Shown here one piece after another: positions 38,327-48,699 of a stretch of DNA of 64,000 nt. Source of the stretch: an uncultured Flavobacteriales bacterium (lineage in GTDB: Bacteria > Bacteroidota > Bacteroidia > Flavobacteriales_G > Salibacteraceae); contig CAJIZE010000020.1 in assembly GCA_905181855.1 (NCBI GenBank), forward strand, positions 17,725-81,724, read 5' to 3'. A model generated the notes under the pieces. It had not been told where the DNA came from, did no database searches, and saw only the letters and a list, made by a program, of their open reading frames with translations. Both the position numbers and the translations under genes were made by a program. How positions within the stretch are numbered: the stretch's first letter is position 1; each line of letters opens with the position of its first letter.

Positions 38327-39655
38327 TTAACCTGTCATTCCAAAGGCTGATGAAGACCTTCCTTTGATTTTACCTGATTTCATTAAACCATCATAATGAC
38401 GCATCAATAAATGACTTTCAATTTGCTGTAATGTATCTAAGACCACACCCACCATAATCAGTAGTGAAGTTCCTCCGAAGAAATAAGCAAATCCTGTAGA
38501 TATGCCAGCAATCATTGCAAAAGCTGGCAATATTGCTACGATTGCCAAGAAAAAAGATCCTGGTAAAGTAATCTTTGAAATGATACCATCTAAAAACTCC
38601 GCTGTTTTCTTTCCTGGTTTAATACCGGGGATAAAACCACCGTTCTTTTTGAGATCATCTGCAATTTGTTGCGGAGAAAAAGTAATAGCTGTATAGAAAT
38701 ATGTAAACGCTATAATTAATACAGCAAAAACAAAGTTGTACCAAAATCCAGTTATATCAGCGAATGCTGCGGCAAATGATGTTGTAAGATCCGATTCTGA
38801 GAATCCAGCCACTGTTATTGGCACAAACATTAATGCTTGGGCAAAGATTATAGGCATCACTCCAGCAGCATTAACTTTTAATGGAATATATTGTCTAACC
38901 CCCCCATATTGCTTGTTTCCAACGACCTTTTTCGCGAAATTGACGGGAACCCGCCGGGTGCCTTGAATCAGCAAAATCGTTGCTATAGTAACAAGTAAGA
39001 GGAAAACAATTTCAACTAAAAACATAACCAAACCGCCACTATCAAGACGCGCTCCAAATTCAAAGAAAAACGCTGTGGGTAATTGAGCAATAATTCCAAT
39101 CATAATGATTAATGAAATACCATTTCCTAAACCTTTATCCGTGATTCTTTCCCCTAGCCACATTACAAACATGGTACCTGTTACCAAGATAATGTATGTT
39201 GAAATTCTCCAAAATATGGTATCATTAACAATTGCGCTTGCAGGAACTTGTGTAGCTAAAAAACCCGGAGCCTGAGCTAACGTTATGGCTACAGTTAATA
39301 GTCTAGTCCATTGGTTAAGCTTTTTACGTCCACTTTCACCATCTTTTTGTAATCGCTGTAAACTAGGAACAGCTATACCCAATAACTGCATTACAATAGA
39401 AGCAGATATGTAAGGCATAATTCCTAATGCAAAAATCGAGGCTCTTGAAAAAGCTCCTCCAGCAAAAAGATTAAGAATTGCAGCTATACCTTGAGCGCCT
39501 TCACTTTGCGCTTGCAAAGCTACAGAATCAACACCTGGTAATACTACAAACGAGCCTAATCGATAGATTAATAAAAACCCAAGAGTGTTAAAAATTCTAA
39601 CTCTAAGATCTTCAATCTTATAAATATTAACTAATGTATCAATAAACTTTTTCAT
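38327..39655 (-). CDS. secY: Preprotein translocase subunit SecY
   Basis: The 442-residue channel protein has ten membrane segments. Recognisable parts are IYKIEDLRVRIFNTLGFLLIYRLG at the N-terminus, GIMPYISASIVMQLL, LQKDGESGRKKLNQWTR, ITDKGLGNGISLIIM (TM5 region) and GGFIPGIKPGKKTAEFLD (the cytoplasmic loop that meets SecA and the ribosome). Translation starts five bases after the rplO stop. Signal-peptide proteins elsewhere in this window would use this channel. Confidence 0.97.
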   Translation of the reverse strand: MKKFIDTLVNIYKIEDLRVRIFNTLGFLLIYRLGSFVVLPGVDSVALQAQSEGAQGIAAILNLFAGGAFSRASIFALGIMPYISASIVMQLLGIAVPSLQRLQKDGESGRKKLNQWTRLLTVAITLAQAPGFLATQVPASAIVNDTIFWRISTYIILVTGTMFVMWLGERITDKGLGNGISLIIMIGIIAQLPTAFFFEFGARLDSGGLVMFLVEIVFLLLVTIATILLIQGTRRVPVNFAKKVVGNKQYGGVRQYIPLKVNAAGVMPIIFAQALMFVPITVAGFSESDLTTSFAAAFADITGFWYNFVFAVLIIAFTYFYTAITFSPQQIADDLKKNGGFIPGIKPGKKTAEFLDGIISKITLPGSFFLAIVAILPAFAMIAGISTGFAYFFGGTSLLIMVGVVLDTLQQIESHLLMRHYDGLMKSGKIKGRSSSAFGMTG

Positions 39656-39660
39656 CCGGT

Positions 39661-40107
39661 TTATGCGATTGTTGCTGTCCCACCATTAGCTTCAATTGCT
39701 GCTTTCGCAGTAGCTGAGAAACCATGAACAGAAATATTTATTTTAGCAGTTAGTGTGCCATTACCTAAAATTTTCACAAGGTCATTTTTAGAAACCAATC
39801 CGTTTTCTATTAAAGTTTGAATAGTGATTTCAGTGATTTCTTTGTTATCAACTAACGTCTGAATATTACTTAAATTAACTCCCTGATATTCTTTTCGGTT
39901 TATATTTTTAAAACCAAATTTAGGAACCCTTCTTTGTAGTGGCATTTGTCCACCTTCAAATCCTGATTTTCTACTATATCCGGATCTTGATTGAGCTCCA
40001 TTATGCCCTCTCGATGCAGTCCCCCCTTTTCCGCTTCCTTCTCCTCTACCAAGTCTTTTCTTTGTTTTGGTAGATCCACTTGCTGGTCTAAGATTATTTA
40101 ATTTCAT
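39661..40107 (-). CDS. rplO: 50S ribosomal protein L15
   Basis: The protein is 148 residues from ATG 40107 ([14 protein letters not shown]), the normal L15 opening. A TTG at 40122 would add five residues and overlap rpmD, so it is rejected. The glycine-rich [24 protein letters not shown] block near residues 20-45 is diagnostic. The start lies one base after the rpmD stop (TAA-A-ATG). Confidence 0.97.
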   Translation of the reverse strand: MKLNNLRPASGSTKTKKRLGRGEGSGKGGTASRGHNGAQSRSGYSRKSGFEGGQMPLQRRVPKFGFKNINRKEYQGVNLSNIQTLVDNKEITEITIQTLIENGLVSKNDLVKILGNGTLTAKINISVHGFSATAKAAIEANGGTATIA

Positions 40108-40108
40108 T

Positions 40109-40288
40109 TTAAAGCTTTTCAACGTTTAATAAATGATCTATTTTTTTAACCATCCCTAAAATTTGAGGAGTTGCCTCAACTTCCACTGAATGATTCATCT
40201 TTTTTAGGCCTAAAGCAATCAAAGTTCTTTTTTGATCAGCAGGTCTTCTGATGTTTGAACGAACCTGTGTTATTTTAATCTTACTCAT
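40109..40288 (-). CDS. rpmD: 50S ribosomal protein L30
   Basis: A 59-codon gene between rpsE and rplO. The translation opens [20 protein letters not shown] and contains [19 protein letters not shown], the typical L30 pattern, and ends NVEKL. Spacing is two bases after the rpsE stop and one base before rplO, in line with the rest of the spc operon. Confidence 0.95.
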   Translation of the reverse strand: MSKIKITQVRSNIRRPADQKRTLIALGLKKMNHSVEVEATPQILGMVKKIDHLLNVEKL

Positions 40289-40290
40289 AA

Positions 40291-40809
40291 TTATCCGTTA
40301 AAAACTTTATTCATAGAAACTCCTCTGTGTTGAGCTACAGTTGCCGCATCGCGTAATTCGCCAAGCGCTTTAATTGTTGCTTTAACCACATTGTGAGGGT
40401 TAGAGGATCCTTTTGATTTTGCAAGAACATCAGTAATTCCAACACTTTCAAGAACTGCCCGCATTGCACCACCTGCAATCACACCAGTACCATTTGCAGC
40501 TGGTTTGATAAAAACAAACGCACCACTATACTTGCCTAATTGTTCGTGTGGAATCGTTCCATTGATAATAGGAACTTTAATCAAATTCTTTTTTGCATCG
40601 TCGATACCTTTTGCTATTGCAGTTGTCACCTCTTTAGCTTTACCTAAACCATGACCAACAACACCATTTTCGTTCCCTACGACGACAATTGCAGAAAAAC
40701 CGAAGGTTCTACCACCTTTTGTTACTTTGGTAACTCTATTAATGTTAACCAAGCGGTCTTTTAACTCTATTTCGCTTGATTTTACTCTTTTAATGTTTGC
40801 GTTTGCCAT
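40291..40809 (-). CDS. rpsE: 30S ribosomal protein S5
   Basis: The 172-residue protein has the double-stranded RNA-binding part ([26 protein letters not shown]) and the C-terminal domain with [26 protein letters not shown]. Helps decoding accuracy. Lies three bases after rplR. Confidence 0.98.
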   Translation of the reverse strand: MANANIKRVKSSEIELKDRLVNINRVTKVTKGGRTFGFSAIVVVGNENGVVGHGLGKAKEVTTAIAKGIDDAKKNLIKVPIINGTIPHEQLGKYSGAFVFIKPAANGTGVIAGGAMRAVLESVGITDVLAKSKGSSNPHNVVKATIKALGELRDAATVAQHRGVSMNKVFNG

Positions 40810-40812
40810 ACC

Positions 40813-41166
40813 TTAAAATTTTAAGCCCCCTTCACGAGCAGCTTCAGCTAATGCTTTTACTCTACCATGATATAAATAACCGCTTCTATCAAAAACTACA
40901 GATTCAACACCTGCACTTTTAGCAACATCGGCTATCATTTTACCAACAACAGCGGCTTGTTCAGTTTTAGTTTGTCCTTTCAACTCTTTAACATTTAAAG
41001 AACCATAAGAAGCTAATGTTTTACCATTTACATCATCAACTACTTGAGCGTAAATATCCTTATTACTTCTAAAAACCGCCAGTCTTGGACGATTTGCTGT
41101 ACCAGAAATTGTTTTTCTGATTCTGCGTTTTATTCTTATTCTTCTATCAGTCCTAGTTAATGCCAT
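40813..41166 (-). CDS. rplR: 50S ribosomal protein L18
   Basis: The 117-residue 5S rRNA-binding protein has [18 protein letters not shown] and the C-terminal [26 protein letters not shown]. Five bases separate it from the rplF stop. Confidence 0.98.
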   Translation of the reverse strand: MALTRTDRRIRIKRRIRKTISGTANRPRLAVFRSNKDIYAQVVDDVNGKTLASYGSLNVKELKGQTKTEQAAVVGKMIADVAKSAGVESVVFDRSGYLYHGRVKALAEAAREGGLKF

Positions 41167-41171
41167 CTTTC

Positions 41172-41726
41172 TTATTTTTTAGCTGCTGATTTACCTGCTT
41201 TTCTTCTAATTTGCTCGCCTTTAAAGCGTATACCTTTACCTTTATATGGTTCAGGCTTTCTAAACGATCTAATTTTTGCTGCAACAGCACCAATTAGTTG
41301 TTTATCATGACACTCAAGAGCTATTGTAGGGTTTTTTCCTCTTTCTGCAGTCGTTACTACCATAATTTCGGTAGGTAACTGAAAAATTATATTATGAGAA
41401 AACCCTAAAGTTAATTCTAGATTTTGACCTTGAGTTGATGCTCGATAACCTACACCGACAAGCTCCAAATCTAATTTATATCCTTTTGAAATCCCTTCAA
41501 TCATATTACTGATCAAAGAGCGATATAAACCATGCTTGGACTTAGTATCCTTAAGTTCATCACCTCTGACAACAGTTAGTGTGCTGCCTTCAATTTTAAC
41601 CTCAATATTACCTAGTATTTCCTCGCTAAGTTCCCCTTTGGCCCCTTTTACTGTAACCACATTTCCGTTAACTTTAACATCAACTCCTGCAGGTATAGCA
41701 ATTATCGCATTTCCTATTCTTGACAT
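41172..41726 (-). CDS. rplF: 50S ribosomal protein L6
   Basis: The 184-residue protein has the two L6 repeats and the signature [24 protein letters not shown] near the C-terminus. Opening [19 protein letters not shown] is typical. Lies near the factor-binding site of the large subunit. Confidence 0.98.
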   Translation of the reverse strand: MSRIGNAIIAIPAGVDVKVNGNVVTVKGAKGELSEEILGNIEVKIEGSTLTVVRGDELKDTKSKHGLYRSLISNMIEGISKGYKLDLELVGVGYRASTQGQNLELTLGFSHNIIFQLPTEIMVVTTAERGKNPTIALECHDKQLIGAVAAKIRSFRKPEPYKGKGIRFKGEQIRRKAGKSAAKK

Positions 41727-41733
41727 ACTCTAA

Positions 41734-42132
41734 TTATTTTACGTAACAAATTACTTCGCCACCTACGTTCTGAACTTTAGCTTCCTTTTCAGTCATCATA
41801 CCCTTAGAAGTTGAAATTATTGCAACTCCAAGACCATTAAGAACTCTTGGTAAAGTACTAACACCTGTGTATTTCCTTAACCCTGGCTTACTTATTCTAG
41901 TAATTTCCTTGATTGCTGGAGTTTTTGTTACAGGATGATATTTTAATGCTATTTTAATATTTCCTTGATGTCCTACATCCTCGAACTTATAGTTCAAAAT
42001 GTAACCTTTATCAAAAAGTATTTTAGTTATTTCCTGCTTAGTATTTGAAGCTGGAATATCTACAACACGGTGCTTAGCACTAATCGCGTTTCTAACTCTT
42101 GTTAAGTAATCTGCTATTGGATCAGTATTCAT
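41734..42132 (-). CDS. rpsH: 30S ribosomal protein S8
   Basis: The 132-residue protein opens TDPIADYLTRVRNA and ends with ISTSKGMMTEKEAKVQNVGGEVICYVK, the S8 signature. A primary 16S rRNA binder and, in E. coli, repressor of the spc operon. Confidence 0.98.
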   Translation of the reverse strand: MNTDPIADYLTRVRNAISAKHRVVDIPASNTKQEITKILFDKGYILNYKFEDVGHQGNIKIALKYHPVTKTPAIKEITRISKPGLRKYTGVSTLPRVLNGLGVAIISTSKGMMTEKEAKVQNVGGEVICYVK

Positions 42133-42144
42133 CTTAATTATTTT

Positions 42145-42414
42145 TTACCAACTGGCTTTTTTAACACCTGGGATTAAACCTTCAACGGCCATTTCTCTAA
42201 AAGTTACTCTTGAAATTCCGAATTGACGCATATATCCTCTAGGTCTTCCAGTAAGTTTACATCTATTATGCAACCTAACTTTTGATGAGTTTTTTGGTAA
42301 TTGTTGTAATTTTTCCCACTCACCATCGGCTTTTAATTGAGCTCTTTTATCAGCTAATTTTGCAACTAACCTTTCGCGTTTTCTTTCGCGAGCTTTCATT
42401 GATTCTTTTGCCAT
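42145..42414 (-). CDS. rpsN: 30S ribosomal protein S14 (long, zinc-free form)
   Basis: The 89-residue protein is the long S14 form without the CxxC zinc ribbon; only one Cys is present ([21 protein letters not shown]). The C-terminus [16 protein letters not shown] is diagnostic. Located between rplE and rpsH as usual. Confidence 0.98.
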   Translation of the reverse strand: MAKESMKARERKRERLVAKLADKRAQLKADGEWEKLQQLPKNSSKVRLHNRCKLTGRPRGYMRQFGISRVTFREMAVEGLIPGVKKASW

Positions 42415-42418
42415 TCTC

Positions 42419-42967
42419 TTATTTTTTAAACGGTAAACCGAATTCAGTTAATAATTCAAGTGCCTCTTTGTCATTATTGGTAGAAGTAACAATTGTTATA
42501 TCCATACCATTAATTTGTTTCACTTTATCTATTTCAATTTCAGGGAATATAATTTGTTCTTTTACACCCAAATTATAGTTTCCTCTGCCATCAAATCCTT
42601 TAGGATTAACTCCTCTAAAATCTCTGGTTCTTGGCAAAGAAACTGAAATAAATCTATCTAAAAACTCAAACATTTGATCACCACGTAATGTAACCTTAGC
42701 GCCAATTGGCATGCCTTTACGAAGTTTAAAATTCGAAATATCCTTTTTCGCTAGAGTCGCTACCGCTTTTTGACCAGAAATAATTGTCATTTCATCAACA
42801 GCGTAGTCCACAATCTTTTTATCTGCAACCGCTTGACCTAAACCTTGACTTAATACAATCTTGGTAATTTTCGGCACCTGCATAGGAGACTTATACTTAT
42901 TTCTTTCGATTAAAGTTGGAACGATTTTATCGCGATATTCAACTTTAAGTCTTGCAACGTGATTCAT
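42419..42967 (-). CDS. rplE: 50S ribosomal protein L5
   Basis: The 182-residue 5S rRNA-binding protein has [49 protein letters not shown] and [18 protein letters not shown]. It contacts the P-site tRNA and S13. One base separates it from rplX. Confidence 0.98.
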   Translation of the reverse strand: MNHVARLKVEYRDKIVPTLIERNKYKSPMQVPKITKIVLSQGLGQAVADKKIVDYAVDEMTIISGQKAVATLAKKDISNFKLRKGMPIGAKVTLRGDQMFEFLDRFISVSLPRTRDFRGVNPKGFDGRGNYNLGVKEQIIFPEIEIDKVKQINGMDITIVTSTNNDKEALELLTEFGLPFKK

Positions 42968-42968
42968 C

Positions 42969-43286
42969 TTAAATTTCCTCCCCTGATTTTACAGAAATAC
43001 GTATCGTTTTTCCGTCGTTATTTTTCGCTTTTCTTATTCTAGAAGCAACACCTTTACTATCAACTAACATTAAGTTAGAAATATGAATTGGGGCCTCTTT
43101 ATGAACGATTCCACCTTCTTGGTTTTTTGCGTTTGGCTTTTCATGCTTGGTAACCATATTCAAGCCTTCAATAATAGCTCTGAATTTTTTACGGTCAACA
43201 GAAAGCACTCTGCCTTCCTTACCTTTTGCGTTACCAGACAAAACCTTAACCGCATCGCCTTTTTTTATGTTTACTTTTAACTGCAT
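42969..43286 (-). CDS. rplX: 50S ribosomal protein L24
   Basis: The 105-residue protein has the KOW motif [24 protein letters not shown] and the L24 pattern [13 protein letters not shown]. It is an early assembly protein near the exit tunnel. Confidence 0.97.
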   Translation of the reverse strand: MQLKVNIKKGDAVKVLSGNAKGKEGRVLSVDRKKFRAIIEGLNMVTKHEKPNAKNQEGGIVHKEAPIHISNLMLVDSKGVASRIRKAKNNDGKTIRISVKSGEEI

Positions 43287-43295
43287 TTTCTTAAT

Positions 43296-43664
43296 TTATA
43301 ACACCTCAGGCGCTAATGATACAATCTTCATGAATTTCTTGTCACGTAGTTCACGAGCAACAGGGCCAAAAATACGCGTTCCAATCATTTCACCAGTCGT
43401 ATTTAATAAAACTACTGCGTTGTTATCAAACCTGATGTATGTTCCATCAGCTCTTCTAACCTCTTTTCTAGTTCTAACAACCACTGCCTTTGAGACGGTA
43501 CCTTTTTTTATATTACCAGATGGCATCGCATCTTTTACCGTTACTACTATTTTGTCACCAACAGAAGCATATCTTCTTTTGGATCCTCCAAGTACATTAA
43601 TACATAGTACCTCTTTGGCTCCACTATTATCGGCAACTTGTAATCTTGATTCGCTTTGTATCAT
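43296..43664 (-). CDS. rplN: 50S ribosomal protein L14
   Basis: The 122-residue protein opens [28 protein letters not shown] and contains [31 protein letters not shown] and [26 protein letters not shown], a full-length normal L14. Confidence 0.98.
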   Translation of the reverse strand: MIQSESRLQVADNSGAKEVLCINVLGGSKRRYASVGDKIVVTVKDAMPSGNIKKGTVSKAVVVRTRKEVRRADGTYIRFDNNAVVLLNTTGEMIGTRIFGPVARELRDKKFMKIVSLAPEVL

Positions 43665-43685
43665 CTTCTTATCTTTTCAATCAGA

Positions 43686-43940
43686 TTATTTAGCTTTTTC
43701 TAAAATTTCAACCATTCTCCATCTCTTGAGTTTACTAAGAGGTCTGGTTTCCATGATTTTAACAGTATCGCCTGTATGGCTTTCTTGTTTTTCATCATGA
43801 GCAACAAATTTCTTTGTTTTCTTAACGAATTTACCGTACATTGGGTGTTTTTCTCTCACCTCAACCTTAACAACAACACTTTTATCCATGCTATCACTAA
43901 CCACTATACCCACTCGTTCTTTTCGGAGATTTCTTTCCAT
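43686..43940 (-). CDS. rpsQ: 30S ribosomal protein S17
   Basis: The 84-residue OB-fold protein has [19 protein letters not shown] and [28 protein letters not shown], the S17 signature. Normal position between rpmC and rplN. Confidence 0.97.
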   Translation of the reverse strand: MERNLRKERVGIVVSDSMDKSVVVKVEVREKHPMYGKFVKKTKKFVAHDEKQESHTGDTVKIMETRPLSKLKRWRMVEILEKAK

Positions 43941-43955
43941 AACTTAACGCTTAAT

Positions 43956-44150
43956 TTATTTTGCTAACTCGCGTTTACGCAATTCTGTTTTAATTCTAGA
44001 AATAGTCCTTCTTTTCATTTGAATAGTTAAAGGGTTTTCAAGTTGAGAAACCGTATGACTAATTTTCATTTTGTCATATTGCTCTAACTCAAGTTGAAGT
44101 TTTTCAACTAATTCGTCCGATTTCATTTCTATAATTACTGACTGTTTCAT
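43956..44150 (-). CDS. rpmC: 50S ribosomal protein L29
   Basis: The 64-residue helical hairpin protein (MKSDELVEKLQLELEQYDKMKISHTVSQLENPLTIQMKRRTISRIKTELRKREL) matches L29 in length and place. It is part of the exit-tunnel rim near L23, where trigger factor docks. Confidence 0.95.
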   Translation of the reverse strand: MKQSVIIEMKSDELVEKLQLELEQYDKMKISHTVSQLENPLTIQMKRRTISRIKTELRKRELAK

Positions 44151-44168
44151 ATATCTTTATTTAAACGA

Positions 44169-44591
44169 CTATTTTCCGTCGTAATCGTTTCTCACTACAA
44201 ATCTAGTCTTAACCGGAAGCTTTTGAGCAGCTAACCTTAAAGCCTCTTTTGCTTTTTCTAAACCAATACCTTCTATTTCAAATAGAACTCTACCAGGTCT
44301 AATAGGGGCAACCCAATGATCTAAAGCACCTTTACCTTTACCCATACGTACTTCTGCAGGTTTATTAGTTATCGGTTTGTCAGGGAAAATTCTAATATAA
44401 ACTCTTCCTTCTCTACTCATATGTCTGTTTGCAGCGATACGCGCAGCTTCAATTTGGCGAGAAGTAATTCTACCCGGCGCTAAAGTTTTGATTCCAAATG
44501 AACCATAAACTAAAGTTGCTCCTCTTTGTGCATTGCCCTTAATACGGCCTTTTTGCACTCTTCTCCACTTAACTTTTTTAGGTTGTAACAT
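44169..44591 (-). CDS. rplP: 50S ribosomal protein L16
   Basis: The 140-residue protein opens [21 protein letters not shown] and has [49 protein letters not shown], the L16 signature near the A-site tRNA elbow. 20 bases after rpsC. Confidence 0.98.
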   Translation of the reverse strand: MLQPKKVKWRRVQKGRIKGNAQRGATLVYGSFGIKTLAPGRITSRQIEAARIAANRHMSREGRVYIRIFPDKPITNKPAEVRMGKGKGALDHWVAPIRPGRVLFEIEGIGLEKAKEALRLAAQKLPVKTRFVVRNDYDGK

Positions 44592-44611
44592 AACTAGTTA
44601 TCTTGATCCTA

Positions 44612-45319
44612 TTATTTTTTATTATTTCTATTTGGTCTCACCCTTCCTTTTGGATCTCTAGTTGGTTTATCTACAGTTGGCGATAAATCTCGCTTTCCAT
44701 AAACTTCACCATTACAAATCCATACTTTAACACCCAATCTACCATAAGTAGTATGAGCTTCACATAAAGCATAATCAATATCTGCTCTAAAAGTATGAAG
44801 AGGTGTTCTTCCTTCCTTAAAGTGCTCCGTACGGGCCATTTCAGCGCCATTTAATCTGCCTGCAACCGAAATCTTAATGCCTTCTGCCCCCATTCTAGAT
44901 GCCGCAGCTAAAGCCATTTTAGAAGCCCTTCTGTAAGATATACGACCTTCAATTTGTCTCGCTACACTAGCCGCAACTAACTTAGCATCTAATTCAGGTC
45001 TTTTAATTTCGTAAATGTTGATTTGAACATCTTTTTGAGTGATTTTTTTTAATTCCTCTTTCAGCTTATCAACTTCCTGTCCACCTTTACCAATGATAAT
45101 TCCTGGTCTAGCAGTTTTAATAGTAACAGTAATTAACTTTAAAGTTCTTTCAATAATTATTCTTGAAACACTAGCCTTTTCAAGTCTAATATTAAGGTAT
45201 CTTCTTATTTTATGATCTTCAACTAATTTGTCTGCGTATTTACGCCCACCGTACCAATTAGAATCCCATCCTCGAATAAAACCTAATCTGTTTGCTATTG
45301 GATTTGCTTTTTGTCCCAT
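44612..45319 (-). CDS. rpsC: 30S ribosomal protein S3
   Basis: The 235-residue protein has the KH domain ([22 protein letters not shown]) and the C-terminal S3 domain ([40 protein letters not shown]). Sits at the mRNA entry with helicase activity. Four bases separate it from rplV. Confidence 0.98.
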   Translation of the reverse strand: MGQKANPIANRLGFIRGWDSNWYGGRKYADKLVEDHKIRRYLNIRLEKASVSRIIIERTLKLITVTIKTARPGIIIGKGGQEVDKLKEELKKITQKDVQINIYEIKRPELDAKLVAASVARQIEGRISYRRASKMALAAASRMGAEGIKISVAGRLNGAEMARTEHFKEGRTPLHTFRADIDYALCEAHTTYGRLGVKVWICNGEVYGKRDLSPTVDKPTRDPKGRVRPNRNNKK

Positions 45320-45323
45320 TGAA

Positions 45324-45722
45324 CTATTCTTTGATGGTTGATTCTAATACAACCGTTACGTGATTTGATCTTTTTCTTATTCTATGAGCACGCCCTTGAG
45401 GTGCAGGTTGAACCCTTTTTAACATTCTACCACTATCAACAAATATTTCTTTTACGCTCAAATTTGCTGACTCCCAAGAGTTACCAGATTTTTGTTCGTA
45501 ATTATTTATTGCCGACCAAAGTAACTTCTCAACTCTCTTAGCTGCTTCTTTCTTACTAAATTGCAACAAAAAAGATGCTTTCTCAACTTGAACGCCTCTA
45601 ATCATATCTGCAACTAATCTCATCTTTCGAGGTGATGTTGGACAATTTCTCAATTGTGCACTATACACTTCTTTGTTAGCCTCTTTAAGATTTTCGGCTT
45701 GTATTTTCTTTCGCGCTCCCAT
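45324..45722 (-). CDS. rplV: 50S ribosomal protein L22
   Basis: The 132-residue protein has [26 protein letters not shown] and the beta-hairpin [28 protein letters not shown] that lines the exit tunnel. Normal length for the phylum. Confidence 0.98.
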   Translation of the reverse strand: MGARKKIQAENLKEANKEVYSAQLRNCPTSPRKMRLVADMIRGVQVEKASFLLQFSKKEAAKRVEKLLWSAINNYEQKSGNSWESANLSVKEIFVDSGRMLKRVQPAPQGRAHRIRKRSNHVTVVLESTIKE

Positions 45723-45729
45723 CGATCAA

Positions 45730-46002
45730 TTATTTTTTATTCTTTTTACCACCATGACCTCGCCACAAACGTGTCGGTGCAAATTCACCTAATTTGTGTC
45801 CTACCATGTTTTCTGTAACATATACAGGAATAAACTTATTCCCATTATGAACTGCAAATGTTAATCCTACAAAGTCTGGAGTAATCATTGACGCTCTGGA
45901 CCAGGTTTTGATAACATTTTTCTTTCCTCCCTCTTGAGTTTCTATAACTCTTCTGTTCAATTTATAATGAACAAACGGTGGTTTCTTTAACGATCTAGCC
46001 AT
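45730..46002 (-). CDS. rpsS: 30S ribosomal protein S19
   Basis: The 90-residue protein has [17 protein letters not shown] and [24 protein letters not shown], typical of S19 of the small-subunit head. Nine bases follow the rplB stop. Confidence 0.98.
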   Translation of the reverse strand: MARSLKKPPFVHYKLNRRVIETQEGGKKNVIKTWSRASMITPDFVGLTFAVHNGNKFIPVYVTENMVGHKLGEFAPTRLWRGHGGKKNKK

Positions 46003-46011
46003 AGTTTGCTA

Positions 46012-46833
46012 TTATTTTCGTTTAGTAATTATAAATTTATTAGATAACTTCTTCTTGTTACGAGTTTTGAATCCTTTAGCAGGAATACCATTTCGTGATC
46101 TCGGATGACCACCAGAAGCTCTACCTTCTCCACCACCCATTGGGTGATCTACAGGATTCATAACAACACCTCTTGTTCTAGGCCTTCTACCTAACCATCT
46201 TTTTCTGCCGGCTTTACCATGTTTTTCTAATGCATGTTCAGCATTTGATACACTTCCAACAGTAGCTAAACAAGTTTGTAAAACCATTCTTGTTTCACCA
46301 GAAGGCAATTTAACAATAGCGTATTTTCCGTCCTTGGCAGATAACTGTGCATGTGCTCCAGCGCTTCTTGCCATAACTCCACCTCTTCCTGGTGCTAGTT
46401 CAACATTATGAATAACTGTACCTAATGGAATATCCTTTAAATACAAAGTGTTTCCTACTTCAGGAGCTACATTTTCACCAGACACTAACTTTTGTCCAAC
46501 TTCCAGTCCATTTGGAGCAATGATGTATCTTTTTTCACCATCTGCATAATGCAAAAGAGCTATTCTACAAGTACGATTTGGATCATATTCAACACCTGCA
46601 ACAGTAGCAGGAACATTAAATTTATCTCTTTTAAAATCGATAATTCTGTATTTCTTTTTGTGACCACCACCCATGTGACGCATGGTCATTTTTCCATCTT
46701 TATTTCTACCACCAGATCTAGTCTGAGTAGCAATAAGACTTTTTTCAGGAGTAGACTTTGTGATTGTCTCAAAAGTATTAGCTACTTTATATCTCTGACC
46801 CGGAGTTGCCGGTTTAAATTTCTTTACAGCCAT
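46012..46833 (-). CDS. rplB: 50S ribosomal protein L2
   Basis: The 273-residue protein has [25 protein letters not shown], the OB and SH3-like domains, and the peptidyl-transferase-near block [21 protein letters not shown] with the conserved His. It is among the most conserved large-subunit proteins. Confidence 0.99.
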   Translation of the reverse strand: MAVKKFKPATPGQRYKVANTFETITKSTPEKSLIATQTRSGGRNKDGKMTMRHMGGGHKKKYRIIDFKRDKFNVPATVAGVEYDPNRTCRIALLHYADGEKRYIIAPNGLEVGQKLVSGENVAPEVGNTLYLKDIPLGTVIHNVELAPGRGGVMARSAGAHAQLSAKDGKYAIVKLPSGETRMVLQTCLATVGSVSNAEHALEKHGKAGRKRWLGRRPRTRGVVMNPVDHPMGGGEGRASGGHPRSRNGIPAKGFKTRNKKKLSNKFIITKRK

Positions 46834-46843
46834 CTTTACCTAA

Positions 46844-47134
46844 TTATATATTGCTATAAAAATCAATCGTATCACCTTCAACTACTTTGATTATAGCTTT
46901 TTTGTATGCTGCAGTTTTACCATTTTGCACACCGGTTTTTGTAAAACGAGATTTAGATTTACCTGCGTAGTTCATAGTATTAACTGCCGTTACAGTTACA
47001 CCATACATTTCTTCTACAGCTTTTCTTATTTCAAGCTTGTTAGCTTTTGGATTTACCACAAATGCATAGTTTCCCATCTTTTCGGAACTCTCTGACATTT
47101 TCTCGGTAATCACCGGTTTAACAATTATCCTCAT
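46844..47134 (-). CDS. rplW: 50S ribosomal protein L23
   Basis: The 96-residue protein opens MRIIVKPVITEKMSESSEKMGNYAFVVNPKANKLEIRKAVE, typical L23. It forms the docking site for trigger factor and SRP at the tunnel exit. One base lies between it and rplD. Confidence 0.97.
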   Translation of the reverse strand: MRIIVKPVITEKMSESSEKMGNYAFVVNPKANKLEIRKAVEEMYGVTVTAVNTMNYAGKSKSRFTKTGVQNGKTAAYKKAIIKVVEGDTIDFYSNI

Positions 47135-47135
47135 C

Positions 47136-47762
47136 TTAACTTAATGTTTCTTCTATTTTACCTAAAGCCTTCTCTGAAATAAACACTTTATCAGCATTGA
47201 TAATATCGTAAGTATTTAGTTCCAAGCAATTTACGGTTTTAGCCCCCTTTAAATTTCGGGAGGACAAATATAGATTTTTATTCTCCCCATCAAGCACTAG
47301 TAAGGATTTTTTATTTACCATTTCAAAATTTGACAAAAAAGCCTCATACAGTTTAGTCTTTGGAGCTTCGAAATCAAAATTTTCAACAATAGAAATTTCT
47401 TTATCATTTAGCTTGGCGCTTAAGGCTGATTTTCTAGCAAGTAATTTAAGTTTCTTGTTCAACTTAAAATCATAGTCTCTAGGTTTTGGGCCGAAAACAC
47501 GGCCTCCGCCTCTAAACAATGGATTTTTAATTGAACCTGCACGCGCTGTACCTGTTCCTTTCTGTTTCTTAATCTTTCTAGTACTACCAGCTATCTCTGC
47601 TCTCTCTTTCGATTTGTGAGTACCTTGTCGGTTAGCAGCCAAAAATTGCTTCACGTCTAAATACATAGCATGCTCACTTGGCTCTATTCCGAAAACACCT
47701 GAACTAAGCTTTGCTTTGTTGCCTGTGTCTTTTCCTTCTTTATTAAATATCGCTAATTCCAT
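47136..47762 (-). CDS. rplD: 50S ribosomal protein L4
   Basis: The protein is 208 residues from ATG 47762 (MELAIFNKEGKDTG), the usual L4 opening in Bacteroidota. An upstream start at 47774 would lie in rplC and add four residues. The loop GSTRKIKKQKGTGTARAGSIKNPLFRGGGRVFGPKPRDY reaches the exit tunnel. In E. coli L4 represses the S10 operon; no such leader is evident here. Confidence 0.97.
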   Translation of the reverse strand: MELAIFNKEGKDTGNKAKLSSGVFGIEPSEHAMYLDVKQFLAANRQGTHKSKERAEIAGSTRKIKKQKGTGTARAGSIKNPLFRGGGRVFGPKPRDYDFKLNKKLKLLARKSALSAKLNDKEISIVENFDFEAPKTKLYEAFLSNFEMVNKKSLLVLDGENKNLYLSSRNLKGAKTVNCLELNTYDIINADKVFISEKALGKIEETLS

Positions 47763-47763
47763 T

Positions 47764-48378
47764 TTACTTCTCAATGGTTACATATGATCCTTTTGCACCT
47801 GGTACAGCACCTTTAAGAACCAAAATATTATCTTCTTTCAAAACTTTCACTACTCGAAGGTTGGTAGTTTTTACCCTAACACCACCCATACGACCTGCCA
47901 TCTTCATTCCTTTGAATACTCTAGCAGGATATGACGCGGCACCGATAGACCCAGGAGCTCTCAATCTGTTATGTTGACCGTGAGTTGCATCTCCAACACC
48001 ATGAAACTTATGACGCTTTACAACACCCTGAAATCCTTTCCCCTTTGAGGTTCCGGCAACATCTACGAAATCACCTTCTTCAAATACAGAAACATCCAAA
48101 ACATCACCTAACTTGAATTCATCTGAGAAATCAAATTCAACAACTTTTCGTTTCAATTCAGAACCAGCCTTCTTAAAATGACCTTGCAATGCCTTGCTTG
48201 TTCTTTTTTCTTTCGCTTGTCCGTATCCCAATTGAATTGAGTTGTAACCATCTACACTCTCATCCTTAATTTGAGTTACTACACATGGACCAGCTTCAAT
48301 CAATGTACATGGAATATTCTTTCCATTGTCATCGAAAAAGCTAGTCATTCCTATTTTTTTTCCTATTAAACCTGACAT
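47764..48378 (-). CDS. rplC: 50S ribosomal protein L3
   Basis: The 204-residue protein opens [20 protein letters not shown] and has [19 protein letters not shown] and [23 protein letters not shown], the L3 signature reaching the peptidyl-transferase centre. Confidence 0.98.
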   Translation of the reverse strand: MSGLIGKKIGMTSFFDDNGKNIPCTLIEAGPCVVTQIKDESVDGYNSIQLGYGQAKEKRTSKALQGHFKKAGSELKRKVVEFDFSDEFKLGDVLDVSVFEEGDFVDVAGTSKGKGFQGVVKRHKFHGVGDATHGQHNRLRAPGSIGAASYPARVFKGMKMAGRMGGVRVKTTNLRVVKVLKEDNILVLKGAVPGAKGSYVTIEK

Positions 48379-48384
48379 AACTTA

Positions 48385-48690
48385 TTATACTTTAATTTCT
48401 ACTTCAACTCCACTAGGTAATTCTAGTTTCATTAGAGCATCTACCGTTTTAGATGACGAACTATAAATGTCCATCAATCTTTTGTATGAACTTAATTGAA
48501 ATTGCTCTCTCGCTTTTTTGTTAACATGAGGAGATCTTAAAACCGTAAAAATCTTTTTATTTGTTGGTAATGGAATTGGTCCATTAACAACTGCTCCAGT
48601 TGTTTTAACTGTTTTAGCAATTTTCTCAGCCGACTTGTCAACCAAATTATGGTCGTACGATTTAAGTTTGATTCTTATTTTTTGTGCCAT
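48385..48690 (-). CDS. rpsJ: 30S ribosomal protein S10
   Basis: The 101-residue protein has [20 protein letters not shown] and [28 protein letters not shown], a full S10. First gene of the classical S10 operon, here nine bases downstream of fusA with no tuf gene between. Confidence 0.98.
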   Translation of the reverse strand: MAQKIRIKLKSYDHNLVDKSAEKIAKTVKTTGAVVNGPIPLPTNKKIFTVLRSPHVNKKAREQFQLSSYKRLMDIYSSSSKTVDALMKLELPSGVEVEIKV

Positions 48691-48699
48691 TATCTCAAA

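Noticed and set aside
43147..43800. 217-codon plus-strand frame opposite rplN and neighbours
   Set aside because: It runs antisense through four conserved ribosomal genes; the composition reflects their codons.
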